DNA from: Paracoccaceae bacterium
GTDB taxonomy: Bacteria; Pseudomonadota; Alphaproteobacteria; Rhodobacterales; Rhodobacteraceae
Direction: 5' to 3'
Length of the DNA: 20,380 bases
Assembly (NCBI GenBank): GCA_027030435.1
Contig: JALVEX010000427.1
Span: 1 to 20,380 of the forward strand
The position numbers and the translations under genes were made by a program. Positions within the stretch are counted from its first letter, which is position 1; the number at the start of each line of letters is the position of its first letter. Below, in pieces: positions 6,756-13,519 of this stretch. The notes beneath the pieces are model-generated. The model ran no database searches. It was not told where the DNA came from and saw only the letters and a list, made by a program, of their open reading frames with translations.

Positions 6756-9416
6756 ATGATGCGCAACACTCGCAACACCCACGAACCGCCATCGAGGCGC
6801 CTGCGGATGGCGATTCTGCTCACGCGGGCCGGCCTCCTGGCCGAAAGGCTGGTGCGGGCCTTCTGGCCGTTCTGGGTGCTGCTGCTCATGGGGCTTTCGG
6901 CGCTGATGCTGGGGCTTCCCGCGGCTTTGGCGCTGCGGCTTTTCCAGGCGATCGCCGGGCTGTGGCTGCTGGCGGCGCTGGGCGCGCTGTGGTTCGGGCT
7001 GCGCCGTTTCCGCTGGCCCGCCCGCGCCGAGGCCGCCGACCGCCTGGACCGGACATTGCCTGGCCGCCCTCTCGCGGCACTGAGCGATAGCCAGGCCATC
7101 GGCAATGCCGATCCGGCCTCCAAGGCCGTTTGGGAAGCCCATCGCGCCCGCATGGCTGCGCGGCTCGGCAATGTCCGGGCGCCGGAGCCGGATCTGAGGC
7201 TTTCCCGCCTCGATCGCTTCGGCCTTCGCTATATTGCGCTGCTGTTCTTCATGATCGGCATCCTGTTCGGGGGGATTGGCCGGGTTGGCGATGTTGGCGA
7301 TCTTGCCGTGGCAGGTAACGGAAGGGGCGCGCTTGCCGCTGGCCCCGGCTGGGAGGGATGGGCCGAGCCGCCGGCCTATACCGGAAAGCCGAGCCTCTAT
7401 CTCAACGATCTCGAGGGGGAGGCGCTTGCGCTGCCCGTGGGAACCCGGATCACATTGCGCTTTTATGGCGGCGATGGGGCGGAGCGGCTGAGCGAGACCG
7501 TCTCCCCGCCGGTCGGGATCGCCGGGGGCGGAGATGGTGGCAATACGGGGCGCAATGCCCCTGAGCCGGGAACGGCCGTCTTCGAGGTGGCCCGGAGCGG
7601 CGAGATCGAGATCGCCGGGCCGGGCGGGGCGGAGTGGCGCGTCGAGGCGCTTGCCGATCAGCCCCCCTCGGTGGCGCTGGCGGGGCCAATGAAGCGCGAG
7701 GCGCGCGGCAAGATGATCCAGCCCTTCACCGCGAAGGATGATTACGGGATCGTTTCCGGCACCGCCACCTTCCGGCTTGATCTCGATGCGGTGGAGCGCC
7801 GTTACGGGCTCGTGGCCGATCCCGATCCGCGCGAGGCGATCACCCTGGATCTGCCAATGCCGATCCGCGGCAGCCGGGCGGAATTCACCGAAGAACTCGT
7901 GGATGATCTTTCAAAGCATCCGTGGGTCGGCCTGCCGGTGGAAATGACGCTTTCGGTCGAGGATGCCGCCGGGCAGAAAGGCGAGAGCGCGCCTCTCCGG
8001 CTTTCCCTCCCCGGCAGACGCTTTTTCGATCCCCTGGCGCGCGCCGTGATCGAGCAGCGGCGCGATCTTCTCTGGGCCCGGGCCAACGGGGAGCGGGTCG
8101 GCCAGATTCTGCGTGCGGTTTCGCACCGGCCCGATGGCTTCATCCGCAATGAAAGCGGCTATCTCATCCTGCGCACCGCCATACGCCGGCTCGAGGCGGG
8201 GCTTGGCGAGGAAGGGGGGCTTTCGCAGGCAGTGCAGGAGGAAGTTGCTGATGCGCTCTGGGAAGCGGCGCTTCTCTTCGAGGAGGGCTCGCTCGCCGAT
8301 GCGCGCGAACGCATGGAGCGCGCGCAGGAGCGCCTCAGCGAGGCAATGAGGAACGGCGCTTCCAAAGAGGAGATCGAGGCGCTCATGCAGGAGCTGCGCG
8401 AAGCGACCCGGGATTACCTGCGCCAGCTTGCCGAGCAGCAGCAGGCCAATCCCGATCGGCAGAATGCGCAGAACCAGCAGGGTGAAAGCCAGGAGATCAC
8501 GCAGGATCAGATCCAGGCGATGCTCGATCGCATTCAGGAACTGATGGAACAGGGCAGGATGGCCGAGGCCCAGGCCCTGATGGAGCAGTTCAACCAGATG
8601 ATGCAGAACCTGCAGGTGACACAGAATGGCAAGGGGGGCGAGGGCCAGAGCCCCGGCCAACAGGCCATGGAGGGGCTGAAGGAGACGTTGCGCGATCAAC
8701 AGGGGCTTTCGGATCAGGCATTCCGCGATCTTCAGGAGCGGTTCAATCCCGGTGCCAATGCAGGTGAAAACGCCGGCAACGAGGGGCAGAACGGGGGCCA
8801 GGGCCGTGGGCAGAGCCACGAGGGCCAGAACCGGGGCCAGGGGGGGCGCGGCCAGAAGGGCCAGAAGGGCAGTGGCGAGGGCCGCCAGCCGGGCGAGAAC
8901 GGGGGCGGTGAGGGCAGCGAGGCGCAGCAATCCCTTGCCGAGCGCCAGCGCGCCCTGCGCGAGCAGTTGGGCCGCCAGCTTGGCAATCTGCCCGGACAGG
9001 GCAGCGATGAGGGCCGGGCGGCCCGCGAGGCACTGGAAGGCGCTGCAGAGGCGATGCGCAGGGCCGAAGAGGCTCTGCGCCAGGAAGATCTTGCCGGCGC
9101 GCTCGACGGGCAGGCCGAGGCGATGCAGGGCCTGCGCGAGGGCCTGCGCAATCTCGGCGAGGCCCTTGCGCAGCAGCAAGGCCCGCCCGGCAAGCAGGGC
9201 GAGGCGGTGGGCAAGGCCGATCAGGACGGGCGCGATCCTCTGGGTCGGCAAAGCGGCTCACGCGGCAATGTGGGCACCGACCGCCAGCTCCTGCAGGGCG
9301 AGGATGTCTATCGCCGCGCCCAGAAACTGCTGGACGAGATCCGCCGGCGCACGGGCGAAAAACAGCGTCCGAAGGTGGAGCGGGATTACCTGAAGCGGCT
9401 TCTTGATCAGTTCTGA
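6756..9416 (+). CDS. DUF4175 / TIGR02302 family membrane protein, function unknown
   Basis: A large 886-residue protein recognised as the alphaproteobacterial TIGR02302 (DUF4175) family. Residues about 37-58, 62-82 and 156-174 are membrane helices. Residues 180-440 look like folded beta-rich domains, probably outside the cytoplasm. After residue 530 it becomes Gln/Glu/Met-rich and helical, then strongly Gly/Gln/Asn-rich (about 640-730), then helical again with many Ala, Glu and Arg, ending in a conserved-looking basic tail (RRAQKLLDEIRRR). No catalytic motif is seen. The start has two adjacent ATGs (6756 and 6759) just after AAAAAGG; the second has the better spacing. It follows lysA by 45 bp and is probably co-transcribed. 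Envelope function is inferred from topology only. Confidence 0.85.
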   Translation: MMRNTRNTHEPPSRRLRMAILLTRAGLLAERLVRAFWPFWVLLLMGLSALMLGLPAALALRLFQAIAGLWLLAALGALWFGLRRFRWPARAEAADRLDRTLPGRPLAALSDSQAIGNADPASKAVWEAHRARMAARLGNVRAPEPDLRLSRLDRFGLRYIALLFFMIGILFGGIGRVGDVGDLAVAGNGRGALAAGPGWEGWAEPPAYTGKPSLYLNDLEGEALALPVGTRITLRFYGGDGAERLSETVSPPVGIAGGGDGGNTGRNAPEPGTAVFEVARSGEIEIAGPGGAEWRVEALADQPPSVALAGPMKREARGKMIQPFTAKDDYGIVSGTATFRLDLDAVERRYGLVADPDPREAITLDLPMPIRGSRAEFTEELVDDLSKHPWVGLPVEMTLSVEDAAGQKGESAPLRLSLPGRRFFDPLARAVIEQRRDLLWARANGERVGQILRAVSHRPDGFIRNESGYLILRTAIRRLEAGLGEEGGLSQAVQEEVADALWEAALLFEEGSLADARERMERAQERLSEAMRNGASKEEIEALMQELREATRDYLRQLAEQQQANPDRQNAQNQQGESQEITQDQIQAMLDRIQELMEQGRMAEAQALMEQFNQMMQNLQVTQNGKGGEGQSPGQQAMEGLKETLRDQQGLSDQAFRDLQERFNPGANAGENAGNEGQNGGQGRGQSHEGQNRGQGGRGQKGQKGSGEGRQPGENGGGEGSEAQQSLAERQRALREQLGRQLGNLPGQGSDEGRAAREALEGAAEAMRRAEEALRQEDLAGALDGQAEAMQGLREGLRNLGEALAQQQGPPGKQGEAVGKADQDGRDPLGRQSGSRGNVGTDRQLLQGEDVYRRAQKLLDEIRRRTGEKQRPKVERDYLKRLLDQF

Positions 9417-9424
9417 GGCGAAAA

Positions 9425-10378
9425 TCACTCCTGCTGCGGCGCGGCTTTCTCCGTCAGCATGTCGGTGGCCTTTTCCATCAGGGCGTCAATCCGGAAACGC
9501 AGGGCGTTGACCTGCTCCACATAGGCCGAAATGGCGGGTTTCAGGCCGGGAAATCTTTCCCCAAGCACATCCGCATAGACATAGACGATGATGGCAATAG
9601 CCAGCAGGAACAGCACCAGGCTGAATCCGAGCCGCCATCCGCGCCGGCGTTGCGTCCTTGCCGTCTCGGCGGCCGCGGCATCATCCTGCATTTCGCGCGG
9701 GGCGGGGGTCTCGGCCTGCTGCAATGTGGAATTTATCTCCTCCACATCCGGCAGGAGATCACGGCGCGAAGCGGAGGCATCCTCTGCTTCCGCCGGCCGG
9801 ACTTCCCGCCCGAGAGCTTCGGATTGGCGCGTGATTTCACCACTGGTTTCGATTTCAGGATCCGCAGGCGCTGCTTCCTCCCCGCTTTCGATCTGCCGCT
9901 GGCGTATTTCGGCCTCTGCTTCCTCGCGCAGAATGCTCAGCACGGAGGGATCCACTTCCCGCTCCGGGAGCGGGGGCTCTTCGGCTGCGGCCTCTTCCGG
10001 CTCTCCCTCCGATTCAGCCGCTCGGATTTCATCATCCGCCGGCAGGCTCGCCCCAGGCGTGATGATGCCGATCACCGTTTCTTCCTCGATGATCTCCTCG
10101 TAGAATTCTGCGTTCGGGTCCTCTTCTGCCGCCGCTATGTCCGAGATCGCTTCCGCGGCAGTAGGGGGTTCGCCGCTCGTGTGCCCTTTCGGGGCGGGGG
10201 CCGTTTCTGCCTCTTCTTCGACGGGGGGCTGTTCGGAAGAAGCGCCTCTGCCGTGGGCTGCGGGCATCTGATACCAGGTATGCCCGCAGCTTGAGCATTG
10301 GACATCACGCCCGGTTTCGGGGATGACGCTGTCATCCACTTCATACTGGGCACTGCAACTCGGGCAAATCAGCCGCAT
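9425..10378 (-). CDS. MJ0042-type zinc-ribbon membrane protein
   Basis: A 317-residue protein with an N-terminal zinc ribbon of the MJ0042 type: CPSC (Cys5, Cys8) and CSSC (Cys28, Cys31). A long acidic, Glu/Ala/Pro-rich and probably disordered region (about 45-235) follows, then a basic patch (RTQRRRGWR), a single membrane helix (about 249-270) and a short tail of about 45 residues, probably outside the cytoplasm. The zinc ribbon would therefore face the cytoplasm. The ATG at 10378 is close behind a TATACT box, so the leader is very short. It is divergent from ftsE and ends 8 bp from the convergent DUF4175 gene. Function is unknown; I recall similar proteins beside ftsEX in related bacteria, so a link to the cell envelope or division is possible. 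Confidence 0.85.
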   Translation of the reverse strand: MRLICPSCSAQYEVDDSVIPETGRDVQCSSCGHTWYQMPAAHGRGASSEQPPVEEEAETAPAPKGHTSGEPPTAAEAISDIAAAEEDPNAEFYEEIIEEETVIGIITPGASLPADDEIRAAESEGEPEEAAAEEPPLPEREVDPSVLSILREEAEAEIRQRQIESGEEAAPADPEIETSGEITRQSEALGREVRPAEAEDASASRRDLLPDVEEINSTLQQAETPAPREMQDDAAAAETARTQRRRGWRLGFSLVLFLLAIAIIVYVYADVLGERFPGLKPAISAYVEQVNALRFRIDALMEKATDMLTEKAAPQQE

Positions 10379-10391
10379 TTCTCATCCCATC

Positions 10392-10419
10392 AGTATAGCG
10401 TTTCGCCTTTGCGGGCGAA
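10392..10419 (-). promoter_or_regulatory. Possible promoter of the zinc-ribbon gene, with inverted repeat
   Basis: On the minus strand TATACT (10392-10397) is a near-consensus -10 box about 14 bases from the start codon. A poor -35 match (TTCGCC, 10414-10419) lies 16 bases upstream. The same stretch contains the inverted repeat TTCGCC-N6-GGCGAA (10402-10419), which could be an operator or merely a hairpin. Confidence 0.35.
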
Positions 10420-10537
10420 GGTTCCCGGCAGTTGTATCAAGGGATTGCTCAAGTTGAAAGCATTTGGGCTTTCCCACATTGAAACAACGCGCGATACGGG
10501 GCATGACTGTTGCCGGAATGTCAAAAGGAAATGCGGT

Positions 10538-11215
10538 GTGATCGAGCTGGAAAACCTGTCCTACAACTACGGCGGAGGAGAGCTTCTATCCGATATCAAC
10601 ATGGAGTTGCGCCCCGGATCATTCCATTTCCTGACCGGCCCTTCCGGCGCCGGCAAGACGACGTTCATCAAGCTCTGTTACATGGAACTCATTCCCACTG
10701 CCGGGCAGGTGCGGGTTTTTGGCGAGAATGTGCGCGAAATGGATCGCGATGGCATCGCACGGGCGCGCAGGCGGATCGGCGTGGTGCATCAGGATTGCCA
10801 GTTTCTCGACCATCTGACGATGGCGGAGAACATAGCCCTTCCTCTCGCTGTGGCAGGGCGCATGGGCCAGCAGGAGATGCGGAATCTGGAAGAACTTCTC
10901 GCCTGGGTGGGGCTGGAGCACAGGGCCGGGGCCCTGCCGCCGGAGCTTTCGGGCGGGGAGCGTCAGCGAGCGGCGCTGGCGCGGGCGGTCATCATGTCGC
11001 CCGATGTCATTCTGGCGGACGAGCCGACGGGCAATGTGGATTGGGAAATGTCGAAGAAGCTGCTGGCGCTTCTCGTGGAGCTCAATCGCATGGGCAAGGC
11101 GATCCTGATCGCCACCCATGATCTCAATCTCATCCGCGCCGCCAAATCCCAGATCAATGCCCGGGTGCTGCGGATTGCCGGCAGGCACCTGCAGATGGCG
11201 GGAGCGGAACTTTGA
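10538..11215 (+). CDS. ftsE: Cell division ATP-binding protein FtsE
   Basis: FtsE is the ATPase of the FtsEX complex, which works at the division site to activate peptidoglycan hydrolases. The 225-residue product has every ABC motif: Walker A GPSGAGKT (34-41), Q-loop Gln85, signature LSGGERQ (137-143), Walker B VILADE (157-162) and switch His194. The start is GTG 10538, placed 7 bases after AAGGAA (10525-10530); the frame is open further upstream but homology begins here (VIELENLSYNY). The stop codon overlaps the TTG start of ftsX. Together with ftsX, plsC and the flavin-binding gene it appears to form one operon, divergent from the zinc-ribbon gene. Confidence 0.96.
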   Translation: MIELENLSYNYGGGELLSDINMELRPGSFHFLTGPSGAGKTTFIKLCYMELIPTAGQVRVFGENVREMDRDGIARARRRIGVVHQDCQFLDHLTMAENIALPLAVAGRMGQQEMRNLEELLAWVGLEHRAGALPPELSGGERQRAALARAVIMSPDVILADEPTGNVDWEMSKKLLALLVELNRMGKAILIATHDLNLIRAAKSQINARVLRIAGRHLQMAGAEL

Positions 11216-12120
11216 GGGAAACGGACATTTCATCCGCGCACGGGTATTCAATTGCCGCGAAACCGGAAATGCGTGTTGTGCCACCAACCGGCTTCACCGC
11301 GCATCTGACATTCTTCAGCGCCGCGGCAATGGCCTTTCTGGCGGTTTTCGCGCTCGCCCTTTCCTTCTCCACCGGGAAATTGGCGGAGCGCTGGGCCACG
11401 GAGCTTGCCCGCAGCGCGACCATACGCATCAGCGCCCCCCAGTCCCAGATTCCCGATCAGGCAAGGGCCGCGATGAAGGTGCTTCAAACGACCCCGGGAA
11501 TCGCCTCGGCCCGGGTGCTCGACAAGGCCGAGCAGGAGGCCCTGCTGGAGCCCTGGCTCGGCCCCGGCCTGCCGCTTGATGCGCTCCCGTTGCCGCAGTT
11601 GATCGAGGTGATCGCCGAGCCGGGGGGATATGATGTCGAGGGGTTGCGCCAGCGTCTGGCCGCCGAGGCGCCGGGCGCGGTGCTTGATGATCACGCCCGC
11701 TGGCGCCGCCCGCTCGTCAATGCCGCACGCAGGCTTGGCCAGCTTGGCTGGCTTTCGATCTTGTTGATCACGCTCACGATGGGTGCGGTCATCACCCTTG
11801 CCGCCCAGGCGGCCCTTGCCGCCAATGCGCAGGTGATCCGTGTGTTGCGCCTGATCGGAGCGAAGGACGCCTTCATCGTGGCCGCCTTCGTGCGCCGTTT
11901 CACCCTGCGCGCTGCCGCCGGCGCGGCGCTGGGCACGGGTGCCGGAATGCTCGCCATCGCCCTCCTGCCCGAAACCGGCGAGGCCGGTGGCGTGCTGACG
12001 GGGCTGAGCTTTCACGGCGCGGGATGGCTCTGGCCGCTCGCAATCCCCCTTCTCGCCGGGTTCGTCGCCTTCTGGGCCACGCGCCTTGCCGCCTTTCGAT
12101 GCCTCAAGGAGCTGACATGA
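11212..12120 (+). CDS. ftsX: Cell division permease-like protein FtsX
   Basis: FtsX is the inner-membrane partner of FtsE. The 302-residue protein has the expected four helices (about 33-52, 180-203, 232-252, 271-290), with a large periplasmic domain (55-178) between the first two and a cytoplasmic coupling loop VLRLIGAKDAFI (211-222) that contacts FtsE. The start is the rare TTG at 11212, which overlaps the ftsE stop (TTGA); the next in-frame ATG (11269, residue 20) lacks a ribosome site and would leave the N-terminus short. GGGAG in the end of ftsE can serve the TTG. The stop overlaps the plsC start (ATGA). Sequence is weakly conserved as usual for FtsX, but context settles it. Confidence 0.93.
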   Translation: MRETDISSAHGYSIAAKPEMRVVPPTGFTAHLTFFSAAAMAFLAVFALALSFSTGKLAERWATELARSATIRISAPQSQIPDQARAAMKVLQTTPGIASARVLDKAEQEALLEPWLGPGLPLDALPLPQLIEVIAEPGGYDVEGLRQRLAAEAPGAVLDDHARWRRPLVNAARRLGQLGWLSILLITLTMGAVITLAAQAALAANAQVIRVLRLIGAKDAFIVAAFVRRFTLRAAAGAALGTGAGMLAIALLPETGEAGGVLTGLSFHGAGWLWPLAIPLLAGFVAFWATRLAAFRCLKELT

Positions 12121-12878
12121 TGGGTTACGCAATCCAATGGCTGCGGTCGCTCGCGTTCGTCATCCAGATGTATCTGATGATGCCGCTGATGGCGATCGTC
12201 TTCGTGCCCTGGGCGATGCTCCGGCGCGACGGCGTCTATACCTATATCCGCTCCTATGCCGATTGGGTGCGCTGGACAGCCCGCTGGATGGTCGGCCTCA
12301 GGACGGAAATCCGCGGCGAGATCCCCACCGATCAGGTGCTGGTGGCCTCAAAGCACCAGTCTTTCCTCGATGTGGTGCTGCTGGTAAGCGCGCTGCCGCG
12401 CTCGCGCTTCATCATCAAGAAAGAGCTCCATAATGCCCCGATCTTCCACTTCTTCGGCAAGCGCATGGGCAATGTGCCCGTGGATCGCGGCAAGCGGCGC
12501 GAGGCGATCGCCCAGATGATGGCGGATGTGCAGAGCGGCAGGAACCTGCCCGGACAGCTGGTGATCTACCCCCAGGGCACCCGCATCCACCCCTGCGAAA
12601 AGGCGCCCTACAAGGTGGGCGTGGGGCTTCTCTATGAGCAGACCGGCTATGATTGCGTGCCGGCTGCCACCAATGTCGGCCTGTTCTGGCCCAAGCGCGC
12701 AATCTATCGCCGCCCGGGCACGGCGGTGCTTGAATTCCTGCCCCGCATTCCGGCCGGCCTGCCAAAGGAAGAATTCATGCAGCGCCTTGAAGAGGTGATC
12801 GAAACCAACTCGAACCGCCTGATGCGCGAAGCTGGCTTCGATCCGGAGAAATGCGAATGGATTACATCGAAAGCCTGA
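12117..12878 (+). CDS. plsC: 1-acyl-sn-glycerol-3-phosphate acyltransferase (PlsC family)
   Basis: A 253-residue acyltransferase that would convert lysophosphatidate to phosphatidate in phospholipid synthesis, at the cytoplasmic side of the inner membrane. A hydrophobic N-terminal segment (12-33) anchors it. The catalytic HX4D motif is His80-QSFL-Asp85, and the substrate motif reads YPQGTR (151-156), with Gln in place of the Glu of the classic EGTR. ATG 12117 overlaps the ftsX stop; AAGGAG (12106-12111) gives better spacing to the second ATG at 12120, so translation may begin at either. The gene overlaps the next one by about 22 bases. Other acyl acceptors (for example lysophospholipids or ornithine lipids) are possible for this superfamily. 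Confidence 0.85.
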   Translation: MMGYAIQWLRSLAFVIQMYLMMPLMAIVFVPWAMLRRDGVYTYIRSYADWVRWTARWMVGLRTEIRGEIPTDQVLVASKHQSFLDVVLLVSALPRSRFIIKKELHNAPIFHFFGKRMGNVPVDRGKRREAIAQMMADVQSGRNLPGQLVIYPQGTRIHPCEKAPYKVGVGLLYEQTGYDCVPAATNVGLFWPKRAIYRRPGTAVLEFLPRIPAGLPKEEFMQRLEEVIETNSNRLMREAGFDPEKCEWITSKA

Positions 12879-13462
12879 GCGATCTCGAAGCGCTATACGG
12901 CGCCCCCGGGCGGGCCTCGATCATCAAGGTCACGCCCTGCCTCACCCCCGCCTATCGCAAATGGATCGGAGAAAGCCGCTTCTGCGTGCTTTCCACCACC
13001 GGCCCCGAAGGCACCGATGGCAGCCCGCGCGGGGATAGCGGGCCGGTCGTGCGGATCGTCGATGATCACACCCTCCTCCTCCCCGACTGGCGCGGCAACA
13101 ACCGCATCGACACCCTGCGCAATATCGTGGCCGACGGCCGCATTTCCCTGATGTTCATGGTGGCGGGCTCAAACACCATCATGCGGATAAACGGCACGGC
13201 CCGCCTCACACGGGATGAGGGCCTGCGCGCCAGCTTCGAGCGCAACGGCAAGCGCCCGAAGCTGGTGATCGTCATCCGGATCCGCGAGGTCTATCCCCAA
13301 TGCGCCCGCGCCCTGATGCGCGCCGGCCTGTGGGAAACGGGCAACCGGCCAGAAGGCCTCCCCACCGTGGGCGACATGCTGAATGAAATCACCAATGGCA
13401 ATTTCGACGGCAGGGCCTATGACGAGGAATGGCCGGAGCGGGCGCGAAAGAGCCTCTGGTAG
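12857..13462 (+). CDS. Pyridoxamine 5'-phosphate oxidase-related flavin-binding protein
   Basis: A 201-residue split-barrel protein of the PNPOx-like family (MSMEG_1061 / DR2398 type, from memory), expected to bind FMN or a related flavin. Visible family blocks are CVLSTTGPEG (43-52), SPRGD (56-60), LLPDWRGNNRIDTLRNI (74-90, flavin phosphate contacts) and MRINGTARLT (109-118), followed by a C-terminal region with VYPQCARALMRAGLW. The ATG at 12857 is preferred to the one at 12851 because GGAGAA (12844-12849) sits 7 bases before it. It begins inside plsC in another frame, the last member of the ftsE operon, and ends before a strong hairpin. The substrate is not known; true pyridoxine oxidation is unlikely given the subfamily. 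Confidence 0.82.
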   Translation: MDYIESLSDLEALYGAPGRASIIKVTPCLTPAYRKWIGESRFCVLSTTGPEGTDGSPRGDSGPVVRIVDDHTLLLPDWRGNNRIDTLRNIVADGRISLMFMVAGSNTIMRINGTARLTRDEGLRASFERNGKRPKLVIVIRIREVYPQCARALMRAGLWETGNRPEGLPTVGDMLNEITNGNFDGRAYDEEWPERARKSLW

Positions 13463-13470
13463 GCCCTTCA

Positions 13471-13512
13471 TCTTGGGGGAAATACTCCGGGGGTGCGGGG
13501 GCTGGCCCCCGC
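13471..13512. repeat. Intergenic hairpin element between convergent genes
   Basis: Between two convergent genes lies GGGGGAAATACTCCGGGGGT followed by the perfect stem GCGGGGG (13495-13501), loop CTGG, CCCCCGC (13506-13512). No T-run follows on either strand, so it is not a standard intrinsic terminator. I recall AAATACTCC-type sequence with a GC-rich hairpin as a frequent intergenic element in Rhodobacteraceae, but only one copy is in this window. Confidence 0.5.
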
Positions 13513-13519
13513 CCTCTCA

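Noticed and set aside
5439..7142. 567-codon open frame on the minus strand antisense to lysA
   Set aside because: It lies opposite a complete, certain lysA gene; GC-rich codon bias keeps the antisense frame open, and its product has no recognisable domain.
7911..9251. 446-codon minus-strand frame antisense to the DUF4175 gene
   Set aside because: Its Leu/Ala-rich product is the mirror of the Gln/Glu/Gly-rich coding region; no ribosome site or family resemblance.
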